From Symbiodinium natans (Eukaryota; Sar; Dinophyceae; Suessiales; Symbiodiniaceae): a stretch of 35,000 nt of DNA. The notes beneath the pieces are model-generated. The model was not told where the DNA came from. It did not search any database and saw only the letters and a list, made by a program, of their open reading frames with translations. Shown here one piece after another: positions 8,118-17,775 of this stretch. The DNA lies in NCBI GenBank assembly GCA_905221605.1, contig CAJNDS010000053.1, positions 150,001 to 185,000 on the forward strand, read 5' to 3'. Both the position numbers and the translations under genes were made by a program. How positions within the stretch are numbered: the stretch's first letter is position 1; every line of letters begins with the position of its first letter.

Positions 8118-9739
8118 GCCTGACGGCTTCCGTATAGAGTTTGCAGTGCAAGGTGTCCGGTGTCGGAGCAAAGGAACCTGAATTGCATTCCCTGCCCCAC
8201 AGCCTAAACCCTAAACCCTAAACCCTAAACCCTAAACCCTAAACCCTAAACCCTAAACCCTAAACCCTAAACCCTAAACCCTAAACCCTAAACCCTAAAC
8301 CCTAAACCCTAAACACTAACCCCTAAACCCTAAACCCTAAACCCTAAACCCTAAACCCTAAACCCTAAACCCTAAACCCTAAACCCTAAACCCTAAACCC
8401 TAAACCCTAAACCCTAAACCCTAAACCCTAAACCCTAAACCCTAAACACTAACGAGGCGCCAAGTATTGCACAGAGGTTTCTGCCACGAACCCCTAAACC
8501 CCCAACCCCTGAGTACACCCCAGGCCCCCAACCCCCAAACACGAAGCCACCAAACCTTAAACTCCCAAGAAACCCTAAACCCTAAACCCTAAGCCCTAAG
8601 CCCTAAACCCCAAGCTCTTAACCCTTAACCCAAAACCCTAAACCCTACACCCTAAACCACCGCCATCTAGCTTTGCAAAGGGTGGAGGTGGAAGTCCAGG
8701 AAGCCGCTGGTTGCCTGGAGCTGTTGGTGGAGGCCGAGGGTTTAGGGTTTAGGGTTTGAGGGTTTCGGGTTGAGGGTTTGGGGTTGGGGGTTTGCGATGT
8801 AGGGTTTAGGGTTCAGGGTGTTTGGGGTTTGGGGTTTAGGGTTTAGGGTTTTTGGGTTTGGGGGTTTGAGATGTAGGGTTTTTGGGTTTGGGGGTTTAGG
8901 GTTTAGGGTTTGGGGTTATGGTTTTGGGGTTTGGGGTTTAGGGTGTGGGGTGTCGGGGTCTGTGGTTTTGGGTTTAGGGTGTAGGGGTTTGGGGTTTAGG
9001 GTTTAGGGTTTGGGCTTTAGGGTTTTTTGCTTTACGGTTTGGGGTTTAGGGTTTAAGGTTTGAGGTGTTTAGGGTTTAGGGGTTCAGGGTTCAGGGTTTA
9101 GGGGTGGAGAGGTTCGGGGTTTGGGGTTTGGGGTTTGGGGTTTAGGGTTTGGGCTTTAGGGTTTGGTGTGTTAGGGTTTCGGCTTTGCGGTTTGTTTAGG
9201 GTTTAGGCTCTGGGGTTTGTGGGTTTATGGGTTTGGGGTTTAGGGCCCAGGGCTTTGGGGTTTAGGGGTTTGTTGTTTGGGGGTTTAGGGTTTGGGGATG
9301 TTTGGGGTTAAAGGTTTAGGGTTTAGCCTCTAATTACGTGCCGGGGTGGAGGGCCACTGTCCACTTTCGTTTATTCTGCTTTTGCATGCATGTATGCGGT
9401 TGTGCTGGTTAAGGGCGGTTTCTTGTGCGCTTGAGTAGGGTTAGAGGTTCAGAGATTCGGCCTGGGGGGGGGGGGGGTTGACGGGGTATTCCCGTTGTTC
9501 CCAAACTTTGCCAACCCCCAACCCCCCTCCCGCACCCCGCCCCCCCCCGGAACCTCTACTCTACTCCAGAACCCTAAACCCTAAACCCTAAACCCTAAAC
9601 CCTAAACCCTAAACCCTAAACCCTAAACCCCATACTCCAGAACCCTAGAACCCTAAACCCTAAACTCCTCAACTCTCAACCCGCGAAAGTCCAGGGTGAA
9701 CATGTCGAACCCCGACTCTTTGAGAGGAGGGGGCCCTAA
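8118..9739 (+). CDS. Candidate three-exon 3' gene end, unknown
   Basis: Exon 8118-8152 (PDGFRIEFAVQ) follows TTCTTAG and precedes GTGTCC. Exon 8671-8739 (LQRVEVEVQEAAGCLELLVE then AE) follows ATCTAG and precedes GTTTAGGG. Exon 9690-9739 (QGEHVEPRLFERRGP, stop) follows GCGAAAG. All three join in phase. The TAA stop is formed where the exon meets the next CCCTAAA array. The middle exon is acidic and heptad-like, possibly a coiled coil. No family recognised. The introns hold the longest CCCTAAA array of the window and a long TTTAGGG-variant tract. Confidence 0.48.
8203..8452. repeat. (CCCTAAA)n array, about 35 units
   Basis: The longest and cleanest telomere-like array here, with one variant unit (CACTAACCC) near 8315 and a matching CACTAAC end at 8447. 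It sits inside the predicted intron 8153-8670. Confidence 0.9.
8740..9335. repeat. Degenerate TTTAGGG/TTTGGGG tract
   Basis: Nearly 600 bp of variant units in one orientation, starting exactly at the GTTTAGGG donor of exon 8671-8739. Open frames in it are repeat artefacts. Confidence 0.85.
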
Positions 9740-9909
9740 ACCCTAAACCCTAAACCCTAAACCCTAAACCCTAAACCCTAAACCCTAAACCCTAAACCCT
9801 AAACCCTAAACCCTAAACCCTAAACCCTAAACAAACCCTAAACCCTAAACCCTAAACCCTAAACCCTAAACCCTAAACCCTAAACCCTAAACCCTAAACC
9901 CTAAACCCT
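9733..9909. repeat. (CCCTAAA)n array, about 25 units
   Basis: Clean array with one shortened unit (CAAACCC) near 9832. Its first bases supply the predicted stop codon at 9737-9739. Confidence 0.85.
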
Positions 9910-9922
9910 GTTGCCGAAGCTA

Positions 9923-9956
9923 GGGGTACCTTATTGGGGTCCTGATTATAAGGGAA
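9923..9956. repeat. GGGGTACCTTATTGGGG dispersed motif, copy
   Basis: The same 34-bp word, nearly identical, occurs inverted at 1223-1256 and in part at 10197-10230. It is probably the end of a further miniature-element family. Confidence 0.55.
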
Positions 9957-9964
9957 TCGTACTC

Positions 9965-10099
9965 GGAGGTTCATGGTACTTGTTAGCTAATGTATAACTG
10001 TACGTACAACCCACATATAAGCCCCGTAGGTGCCCTAATATGGCTATAAGTACAGTCATAAGTACAGTGATAGTTGGTTAATAAGTACCATGAACCTCC
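9965..10099. mobile_element. Miniature element, GGAGGTTCATGGTAC family, copy 1
   Basis: A 135-bp element with a perfect 17-bp terminal inverted repeat (GGAGGTTCATGGTACTT and its inverse). The AT-rich interior has several TATAAGTACAG-like words. No coding capacity. Confidence 0.8.
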
Positions 10100-10266
10100 A
10101 AGCACTAGATAGGGGAATCCTACTACCTAAACCCTAAACCCTAAACCCTAAACCCTAAACCCTAAACCCTAAACCCTAAACCCTAAACCCTAAACCCTTA
10201 TTGGGGTCCTGATTATCAGGGAATCCTAGTATTTTTGGGGGGTCCCTTCTTTCCGTCAACTCCCAG

Positions 10267-10329
10267 GTGCCGCCGAAAGGCATCTGTTCGGTCCTGGTGC
10301 CCAAAGTCTCGCTTCTTGCAGGCCCGGCA
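10267..10329 (+). CDS. Weak candidate exon
   Basis: After CTCCCAG the DNA reads VPPKGICSVLVPKVSLLAGP with moderate third-base GC. No good donor follows; CCCTAAA-type DNA comes directly after. Low support. Confidence 0.2.
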
Positions 10330-10885
10330 AACCCTAAACCCCAAACCCTAAACCCCAAAGCCCAAAGCCCAAACCCTAAACCCTAAACCCTAAGCCCTAA
10401 ACCCTAAACCCTAAACCCTAACCCCAAAGCCGAAACCCTAAACCCTAAACCCTAAGCACTAAACCCACCGACCTCCAAAGGGGCTGGAGCTTCCGGGCTA
10501 TATGCTACCCAAGGGAAGAGGGTGGTTTCATGGTCCCTTAGTATTTTCTCCTCACCTTCTTAAATGTTCTGCAGTTTGGGCCCTTGGGTTTTTCTAGGGT
10601 ATATAAGGGGTAGTTCTGCTTTGTGGATGACTTCCGGGCAGTTTTAGGGATCATGTGTCGGGTCCAGACTTATAGAAGCCTTACCGCGGCGATACCTCAA
10701 CCACGCACCCTCTGCATCTACATTGGAACTCGTGACTCCCCAGCAAAGGCCCGAAACCCTAAACCCTAAACCCTGAACCCTAATCAAACCCTAAACCCTA
10801 AACCCTATAAAGCCCTGGGGGTTTTTAGGGTTAGGGGCCCCGAAATTTCTGCATCCCCAACTCCCCGCTTCCTTGCGCCTCCAAG
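10330..10885. other. Repeats and unassigned unique DNA
   Basis: CCCTAAA variants (10330-10470) are followed by about 280 bp of unique DNA with a frame open from an ATG at 10652 (MCRVQTYRSLTAAIPQPRT), then more CCCTAAA. I could not place exon borders that link in phase to neighbours. Confidence 0.4.
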
Positions 10886-12206
10886 ACGCTCGAAGGCCCT
10901 TGGCTGTCTGGAGCCAAGCCTGCAAGCCGCGGGTGTTAAGCTAGGGCCTCTTTTTCCGAAAAATTGCCCCTCAACGGTTTAGGGTTTAGGGTTTGGGGTT
11001 TAGGGTTTAGGGTTTGGGGTTTAGGGTTTGGGGTTTAGGGTTTGGGGTTTAGGAGAAAACGGGCAGCCCCCAGACCCTAAACCCTCAACCCTAGGGTGTA
11101 GGTCCGGGCAGGCAAATCCTCCGTTGAGCAGACATCCATGGATGGCGATCCTATGGACAGCGACCAGGCGGTTTAGGGTTTAGGGTTTAGGGTTTAGGGT
11201 TGCAGGCTTTTAGGGTTTTCCCGAAGCCCTAAGCCCTGAACCCTAAACCCTAAGCTCTAAACCCTAGAGCCTAAGACCCTCAAGCCTAAAGCCCTAAACC
11301 CTAAACCCTGACAGGGCCTAGGGCTTGTAGGCGATTAGGGATTGGTTGCAGGGCACAAAATGCCCTGTACCCTAAACCCTAAACCCTAAACCCTAAACCC
11401 TAAACCCTAAACCCTAAACCCTAAACGCTAAACCCTAAACCCTAAACCCTAATTTTTCAGGCACTTTTAGGTGCCTGCCTTGACTGCGTTACGCTCCTTT
11501 TTGTTGTTGGTGGAAGCTTTTTTTGAGAATCGAGAGCCCTAGGCCTCACAACTTGAACCCTAAAAGCCCAAAAAATCCCTAACCCCATAGACACCCCCCT
11601 TTGTAAGCCCGATTACAAAGCCTAAATCCTAAACCCCAGACCCTAGACCCTAGACCCTAAACCCTAAACCCTAAACCCTATGTAAACCCTATGTAAACCC
11701 TATGTAAACCCTATGTAAACCCTATGTAAACCCTATGTAAACCCTATGTAAACCCTATGTAAACTCTCTGGAAACCCTACCCCGCCTTGTTCAGGCAGGG
11801 AAGCAGCGGAAGCACAGCCACGACAAAGACTCGGGTGTGCGCGACTTAGAGCTTCTGCAGGCCGAAACCCAGGGCTTAGGGGGGGTTTATGATTCAGGGT
11901 TGCTCGCCAACAGGTTTGCCAACAGTCCCGACTGACCCAACCTCCCAAAAGTGTCCCCAGTGACAACGGAGTCCCAAGTGTCAGAAGCTTGCCAAGCGAT
12001 TCAAATGTTCTCTAAGCATGACCGACATGTGAATTTGGAATCGCTTTGGCTTGGTTTGGGCTGGCTCTGGTTCTTAAACCCGAAACCCTAAACCCTAAAC
12101 CCTAAGCCCTAGGTCACCCCCCCAGAACCCCAAGGTGACTGTGCAGATGGTCTCGGCCATGGCCCGGGCGGCTGCAGACGGCGGGAGGGGGGCTCCTGCG
12201 TTTTGA
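10886..12206 (+). CDS. Five-exon gene model (3' end), unknown product
   Basis: Exons 10886-10976, 11102-11170, 11461-11502, 11795-11884 and 12135-12206 join at phase 0 throughout and end at TGA. Content in order: RSKALGCLEPSLQAAG and on, VRAGKSSVEQTSMDGD and on, a short hydrophobic piece ALLGACLDCVTLLF, a polar charged exon AGKQRKHSHDKDSGVRDLEL, and a last exon VTVQMVSAMARAAADGGRG. In the last two exons the chosen frame has clearly the highest third-base GC. Donors are GTTTAGGG, GTTTAGGG, GTTGTTGG and GTTTATGA; acceptors TGTAG, TTTTTCAG, TTCAG and CCCCAAG. The first exon begins mid-codon, so the 5' end is missing. No family recognised. Confidence 0.48.
11458..11477 (+). promoter_or_regulatory. 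Hairpin over a predicted splice acceptor
   Basis: CAGGCAC, a TTTTAG loop and GTGCCTG form a perfect 7-bp stem that would hold the CAG acceptor (11458-11460) of the third exon in the 10886-12206 model. The effect, if any, is unknown. Confidence 0.4.
11676..11763. repeat. (CCCTATGTAAA)8 array, 11-bp unit
   Basis: Eight identical copies of a telomere unit enlarged by four bases, inside the predicted intron 11503-11794. Local homogenisation of one variant is evident. Confidence 0.9.
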
Positions 12207-12513
12207 AAGAGGGCATTTAGGTAGGGTTTAGGGTTTAGGGTTTCGGGTTTAGGGTTTAGGGTTTGGGGTTTGGGGTTTGGGGTTTAGGGTTTGGGTTTGG
12301 GGTTTAGGGTTTAGGTTTCAAATTCCGTTAGCCTTCAAAGCCCAAGCCCTGAACTCGAAGCGAAATTCGGGTGTAGAATCGATGTACTATAGGGTCGGAA
12401 TAAATACTAATCGTATTCCCTTATAGTCCCTCTTTAGTTCTAACCTGCCAAAACTCTATTGGAAGTATGAAGGCCCTAGATTAAGACTTTTGTTGCCGTT
12501 TTTCCCGGGCAAG

Positions 12514-13283
12514 ACTTTGACCCGCAACTTGGCGTTGTCTGGGTGTCTGCCGGGAATAAGCTTCGTGTTCAAGGGTCAGAGAGGGAGAGAGCTGGGTTTG
12601 GGGCTTTCCACTTCAGTAGGGGGGTCAAGCGTTAAGGCTGCACCCCTAAATCCCTTGAGACGCCGCAGCTCAACCCGAAACGCGAAACCCCAAACCACAA
12701 CTTCCCCCTCTCATGCCGAAACCCTAAACACTCCAAACCCTAAACTAAACCCTAAACCCCGAACCCCAAGCCCCAAACCCTAAACACTCCAAACCCTAAG
12801 CCCCGAACCCCAAGCTCCAAACCCTAAACACTCCAAACCCTAAACTAGACCCTAAACCCTAAACCCTAAACCCGAAACCCGAAACCCTAAACCCTAAACC
12901 CAAAACACTCCAAACCCTAAACTAGACCCTAAACCCCGAACCCAAAGCCCCCAAACCGCAGAACCCGAAACTTCCTCGTGTGTCTTTGGTTGCAGGCGCC
13001 GCGCTGGAAAGGTGGCTGGGCCAGGCCGGTGTTTTGGCGGCTGAAGGGTTTATAGTACAGGGGTTCTAGGGTTTTTGCAGGGTTTATATAGGGCGTTTTC
13101 ATTACGGGGTTGATGTAGGGTTAGAGGGTTTGTTTAGGATTTATATAGGGTTTGGGCTTTCTGAACTGTAGGATGAAGAGACAGTTTCTTCGTGCTTGTT
13201 CTTGTTGGTGCTTTCGCTCCTTTTGTTTTGTTTTTTTCAGGCCCAGGGCTTCCGGGCTGAAGGTCCTGCGCTGTTTGATCTGA
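12514..13283 (+). CDS. Three-exon gene model (3' end), unknown product
   Basis: Exon 12514-12574 (TLTRNLALSGCLPGISFVFK), exon 12996-13047 (AALERWLGQAGVLAAEG) and exon 13241-13283 (PRASGLKVLRCLI, stop TGA) join in phase through split GGC and GGG codons. Borders are GGCAAG|, |GTCAGAG, TTGCAG|, |GTTTATAG and TTTTTTTCAG|. The last exon has 11 of 13 third bases G or C in this frame. It is a basic, partly hydrophobic product without a recognised domain; the start is not identified. Confidence 0.42.
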
Positions 13284-13675
13284 AGGCTTGGGGTTTAGGG
13301 TTTAGGGCCTTTTAGGGTTTAAGGTTTAGGGTTTAGGGTCCAGGGTTTAGGGTTTAGGGTTTAGGGTTTAGGGTTCAGGGTTTAGGGTTTAGGGCCGTTT
13401 AGGGTTTAAGGTTTAGGGTTTAGGGTCCAGGGTTTAGGGTTTAGGGTTTAGGGTTCAGGGTTTAGGGTTTAGGGTTTAGGGTTTAGGGAACCTTAAGCCC
13501 AACGAGCAAGGTTTGACCGGTCCCACAGGCCAAGCATCAAAGAGCGGCAGTAGCATGGCGTGAACTGGAGCACAGCACTCAGGGGATACCCTAAACCCTA
13601 AAAACCTAAACCCTAAACCCTAAACCCTAAACCCTAAACCCTAAACCCTAAACCCTCAACCCTAAATTTCAGGCC
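13284..13675. repeat. TTTAGGG block then CCCTAAA block
   Basis: TTTAGGG (about 13290-13490, including a near-exact duplication of the 80 bp around 13316-13395) is followed by about 95 bp of unique DNA and CCCTAAA (13589-13665). Confidence 0.8.
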
Positions 13676-13822
13676 TAGCGGCACGGGCCGGCCCCCGCCC
13701 CCCAAAGCACGAAACCTTGAACCTTGGCACTGTCTTCTCTTTCCCGTGTCTTTGTCCTCTCCTTCTCTCTGTCTCTCTTTCTCCTGCCTTCGCCCCCCCT
13801 CCCTCCCCCCCCCTCCCCCCCC

Positions 13823-13861
13823 GGCGCGCGCGCGCGCGCGCGCCGCGCGCGCGCGCGCGCA
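13823..13861. repeat. CG dinucleotide tract
   Basis: About 38 bp of alternating C and G with one phase break, directly after a C/T-rich tract (13790-13822). A Z-DNA-prone composition. Confidence 0.85.
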
Positions 13862-14108
13862 CCCGCATCAGGAGCATCAGTGGGGTTGGTTTGGGGGCCT
13901 TAAAAGCATTCTATGCATGCGTTTTGCCTTCGAAAAACCTTCAGAAAACGCTGTAAACACGTGTTTTTGGGCTTGGGAAGCCTTTTGGGACCCAGGAAAG
14001 GGAGCATCATGAGCATCAGCGGCCTCCCCCAGGCCATCCAAAACCCCCTTAAACACGCCGATTGTATGTGCTTGAACGCTTGCGTGCCCACGAAACCCCC
14101 AAAAGCAA

Positions 14109-14140
14109 GACCCCGAATGCCCTTAAGGGCATTCGGGGTC
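14109..14140. repeat. 32-bp perfect palindrome
   Basis: GACCCCGAATGCCCTT followed by its exact inverse, with no spacer. Perfect hairpin or cruciform potential in a region without assigned genes. Confidence 0.9.
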
Positions 14141-14943
14141 CTGCTGTTCGGGTGTTTTGTAGGCACGAAGCCGTTCGAGCGCGTAAAATGAGCGATTTTA
14201 GGGGCGTTTTTACGTGGACCCACAAAACACTCGGTATTTACGAGGTTTTCTGCTGTTGGAACACCCCCCAAAACCGAGCATCATGAGCATCAGCTGGGTC
14301 TCTGGGCCGTGGGCCCGGACCCCCCCACGAAGCCCAAGAGAAGCGATGGCTCGATGATGCGCCCGGACCCCGCGCATCAGCAGCATCAGCAGACCCCCCC
14401 CCGGACGTGGGTTTCGATGATGCGCACTTTGGGGGCGGGTCAAGGGCAACAGGGGTGGGGGTCGGAGGCACGCGTGAAAAACCTCATAAAAACACGGTAT
14501 TTACGGTGATTTCAGCGTTTTTCAGCGTTTTTTATTGCCTTGGGCCCGCGGGCCAGGGCTGCTGATGCTCATGATGCTCGCCTGGTTTTGGGCTTCCGGT
14601 ACCCCCCCCAAACCTTGAAAAACGTGGTTTCGGCCTGGCGCGCGCCCCATGTGAAAAGCTAGGGCCGATGATGCGCGCCCGTGAGGGTTTAATGGGGTGC
14701 TGCGGGTGTTTTGTGGCCTCGGTTTTTCGTAAAAAACCCATGGTTTTTACGAGGTTTTCGTGCTTTTCGCACCACCGCGTGTTGCGTCCCCTTGGATGCC
14801 GTTTTGGAGGCCTCCCGAAGGGCCCCGCGCGAATTTGAAGCAATTTTGGGCGGGGCCGGCGGCTCGGGCGCTCGCCCCTTAAAGCTAGCGCTTTAGTGCG
14901 ACGCGGGCTCCGCCCTGGACCACGGGCGGCGCGGGGGCCGGAT

Positions 14944-14962
14944 TTAAGAGCCTCCGGCTCAA
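14944..14962. repeat. TTTAAGAGCCTCCGGCTCA dispersed repeat, copy 1
   Basis: The same word occurs at about 22569-22584 (CTAAGAGCC form) and 30598-30616. GAGCC/GGCTC is an internal inverted repeat. In copies 1 and 2 GCCGACCC follows shortly after. Confidence 0.7.
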
Positions 14963-15143
14963 GCCGCCGACCCCGCTGGAGCATAGTTGAGAGGTCTAAA
15001 CCCGCTCGCATGGTTCGAAGATCATCCCAGCCTGCTCGGCAGAGTTCTGTGAAACGTTGGGGGGGGGGTAGGGGGTAGCACCAGGACAAGCTCAAGCCAA
15101 AAAGACAGGTGGGTGGGGAGGGGGGGGGTGGGGGGGGGGGGCC

Positions 15144-15232
15144 CCCACTCCCCCACTCCCCCACACCCCCACGCCCCCACTCCCCCACTCCCCCACTCCC
15201 CCACTCCCCCACTCCCCCACTCCCCCACTCCG
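15144..15232. repeat. CCCCCACT 8-bp tandem array
   Basis: About eleven units, preceded by G tracts (15059-15141). The minus strand is a dense G-quadruplex-prone run. Repetitive GVGEWGSG translations on the minus strand are only this repeat. Confidence 0.85.
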
Positions 15233-15239
15233 GCTCCAA

Positions 15240-16376
15240 CCCGCTCTGCTATTGAGGCCTGCCCCGATGAATGGTTGATTGGCTGCCCGCGAGGGCTGGG
15301 CCGCTGGGCCGATCTATGGCTAACTGGCAGGCCCAGGGTGACAGTGGGCACGACATTCTGTTCGCCACTTCGTTTGTAGATGACAATTTCAATTTCAATG
15401 GGAGCCTGGAGCCTGGAGCCTGGAGCCTTGGAGATTGAGCAGTCCAAGTCATATGAGCTGTGAGACAGCTGTGTTTCGGCTTTGGCTCGGCTCTTTGCTG
15501 TTCTTCATGCGTGTTGGGACTGTAGGGTCGGGCCGGGTGGGGGTGTAGTATGGGCTCACTGACGACTGACGCCAAAATGATGCTCTGCTGCTTGCCAAAG
15601 TGAGTGTGAGCATGAATGTGACTCTCGGGCAACTTCGAGACATCTTAAAAAACTATGCATAGTAAATCGTAATCCCCAAACCCCCCAACCTGAGGCTCTC
15701 CCCGAACCGTGCGCGTGAATGAGAGGGGTTAGGGTTGGCCCTTCCCCCCCACCAAAGTCTGTATCCAGAACACTGCCCGTTGATTCCCACCCCCCCCCCA
15801 CACCCCCACCCCACCCCCAAGGGTTCCGTCAACCAGGAACGACCTCTTCCCCGAAACCCCCCCCAAAAACACACCGTGAAAAAAGGCCTGGGAACCGTGA
15901 AAAAAGGCCTGGAACCGTGAAAACAGGCCTGGGGGTTGGGGGGTCCTGTTTTGGAGGGTCTGTCAACCCCCCCATCCCCCCCCCAAGACCCTCCCCCCCT
16001 CCCCCACCCTCCCCCCGCCTTCCCCCCCCTCCCCACCCAAACCAAACCCGACTTTTTTGGGTTGGGTTTGCTTCACGCTGTCCGCCCGCTGCCGTTTGAA
16101 CAGGCTGTGGTTCGATATTATAAACTGTGAACAACTGTAAACGTGACAGTCTGACAGGCACAGGACACTTTGGGGCGCTATAGAGGGACTGGACTGGAAT
16201 GATCCGTAATGATGCAGGCAAACTGGCAGGCAAACCACATAGTGTAGCAGGCCATGCTGGGCCATGCTTGTTGAAGCAGCAGAGGTTGCTGCGAGAGCCA
16301 CGAGGATCCACCCAGCTGTCGGGGGTCATCGTGCAGCATGGGTCCGTTGAGCAGGCAGGGTTCTAGAGTAACGGCG
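15240..16376. other. Unassigned region, C-tract rich
   Basis: Mixed-composition DNA with 9-bp GAGCCTGGA triplication (15400-15427), many C tracts (15780-16040) and a mixed-composition stretch (16080-16370). No gene or RNA recognised. Confidence 0.5.
15873..15932. repeat. Three tandem copies of a 20-21-bp unit
   Basis: ACCGTGAAAAAAGGCCTGG is repeated at 15873, 15894 and 15914 with small changes, within C-rich DNA. Confidence 0.8.
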
Positions 16377-16387
16377 CAGAAGGGCCT

Positions 16388-16492
16388 CTGGGGGTGGGGG
16401 GTGGGGGGGGGGGGTGGGGGGTGGGTGGGGGTGAGGGGGGGGGTGGGTGGGGTGGGGGTGCGGGTGGGGGGGGGGGTGGGGGGGTGGGGGGC
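16388..16492. repeat. GGGGGT-rich low-complexity tract
   Basis: About 100 bp of G runs broken by single T, C or A. Strong G-quadruplex potential; the Pro/His-rich minus-strand frame is an artefact. Confidence 0.85.
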
Positions 16493-16493
16493 G

Positions 16494-16590
16494 CCGAAAC
16501 GCTGATTTTGCTGAGCGCCCCTGCCCCCCTGTGCTGAACCGCCTGTTCACGCTGTGCGGGTGGTGCCACGAAAAAATTGTGCACCGACCC
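16494..16590 (+). CDS. Weak candidate coding island
   Basis: Between G and C tracts one frame reads RNADFAERPCPPVLNRLFTL followed by CGWCHEKIVHRP, with a CxxC pair and good third-base GC. Borders are not identifiable and the minus strand is also open. Confidence 0.2.
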
Positions 16591-16766
16591 CCCCTACCCA
16601 CCCCCCCCCCCCGTTTTGGGGGGGAAAAGAGGGAGGTTTTCACCTCCTCAAACCCATCCAACACGCCGCCAGGGTCGGCGGACCCTAAACCCAAACCCTA
16701 ACCCTAAACCCTAAAGCCTAAACCCTAAACCCTAAACCCTAAACCCTAAACCCCCCAAGGATGCAC

Positions 16767-16869
16767 CTTGGGATGTTCCCCCTTATACGAAGGGTCCTCG
16801 ATTCTGCATTATAGTACCCCTTGTTTACAATCCCTATGAAGGACTGCTTGTATGAGGGGGATGCACCCT
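16767..16869. mobile_element. Miniature element, TTGGGATGTTCCCCC family, copy 1
   Basis: Begins TTGGGATGTTCCCCCTTATAC, contains TCCCTATGAAGGACTG, and ends TATGAGGGGGATGCACC. The copies at 19153 and 25963 have the same length and layout. Confidence 0.65.
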
Positions 16870-17315
16870 TAACAGGTCCCCTTAGTACACTCCGAATCTG
16901 GCCCTTTTGCCTACTTTTAGGATCTTTAAGCAGGGTCCTTATACGACTTTTCGGGTCTTTAAGCAGGTCCCCCAAAAGCCACGGGTACAGACTTAAGGGT
17001 CCAAGGTACCACCCCTAGAACCACGCCGAGAGCCCTAAACCCCATCAGCCCTAAGCCATTGGGGTTCAGGGTTTAGGGTTTAGGGTTTGGGGGGGGTTTA
17101 CCGGGGGTTTAGGGTTTAGGGTTTAGGGTTTAGGGTCCCCAAGCCCCAAATCTCACGGCCCAAACCCGATGTGAGCCCCATGTAAGACCACAAAACCCCA
17201 AACCCCAGACTTCAAAGCCCCAAAAAGCCAGAGTCTAACCCCAGAAGCCCTTGAGCCCTGTAAGCCCTTTAGGCCCTTCAAGCCCAGCCCTTCTCGCCCT
17301 AAGAACCCTAAGACT

Positions 17316-17425
17316 CCTAAACCCTAAACCCTAAACCCTAAACCCTAAACCCTAAACCCTAAACCCTAAACCCTAAACCCTAAACCCTAAACCCTAAACC
17401 CTAAACCCTAAACCCTAAACCCTAA
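17316..17425. repeat. (CCCTAAA)n array, about 15 units
   Basis: Clean array flanked on both sides by the variant AAGACTCCTAAA. Confidence 0.85.
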
Positions 17426-17482
17426 GACTCCTAAATCCTAAACCCTAAACCCTAAAACCTAAACCCTGTCATCTCCTCCCAG

Positions 17483-17512
17483 TGGGCCCCGTTTGCCCTT
17501 CTTGCGGTCTGA
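17483..17512 (+). CDS. Weak candidate terminal exon
   Basis: After CTCCTCCCAG the DNA reads WAPFALLAV then TGA. It follows a CCCTAAA array, as other terminal exons here do. Very short, so weak. Confidence 0.18.
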   Translation, partial: WAPFALLAV

Positions 17513-17592
17513 GGTTCCGTCTATAGCCCCCTTAGGATTTTTCAGGGTTTAGGGTTTTGGAGGTTTTGGGTGGCGTGTTTTTGGAGGTGCAG

Positions 17593-17775
17593 GCTTCTAA
17601 ACTTCTGGGCTGCGCACCTTCAGTCCAAAGCCATATAAAACGCTTTGCTGAACAATATGACGAAGAGTCGGATTCTTGCCATGCTACGCAACATCGGGAA
17701 GCGAGGTTCTCACAAAAATGTGAGAAATCGACGCTATCATCAGAGCCATCGTTGACCAGTGGACGTACCTTTTGA
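17593..17775 (+). CDS. Candidate terminal exon, unknown
   Basis: After GGTGCAG a frame is open for 60 codons to TGA, starting ASKLLGCAPSVQSHIKRFAE and continuing with QYDEESDSCHATQHREARF. It is polar and charged with several Cys and His. A different + frame and a minus-strand frame (17684-17896, Lys/Glu-rich) overlap it, so strand and frame are uncertain. Confidence 0.27.
   Translation, partial: ASKLLGCAPSVQSHIKRFAEQYDEESDSCHATQHREARFSQKCEKSTLSSEPSLTSGRTF

Larger units (their letters stand above)
13870..15060. other. GC-rich region with recurring CATCATGAGCATCAG modules, no gene recognised
   Basis: The word GAGCATCATGAGCATCAGC occurs at about 14003 and 14277, inverted near 14558-14580, with partial forms at 13871, 14345, 14375, 14416 and 14666. 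TATTTACGAGGTTTTC-like words recur at 14234 and 14743 and inverted near 14477. This looks like an old dispersed repeat. Several long frames are open on both strands, but none has borders or motifs I can support. Confidence 0.5.

Noticed and set aside
10649-10755. Open island MCRVQTYRSLTAAIPQPRT as an exon of the 10886-12206 gene
   Set aside because: Third-base GC is low, and no donor gives the phase needed by the exon at 10886.
11733-11966. 77-codon minus-strand frame
   Set aside because: Antisense to exon 11795-11884, whose + frame has high third-base GC and fits the five-exon chain.
14532-15239. 235-codon minus-strand frame with a GVGEWGSG repeat
   Set aside because: The repeat is the CCCCCACT array. 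The remaining part is low-complexity and Arg/Pro-rich, as expected of GC-rich noncoding DNA, and has no start or splice support.
15022-16694. Overlapping Pro-, Gly- or His-rich frames on both strands
   Set aside because: They follow C and G tracts; no motif, border or codon bias favours any of them.
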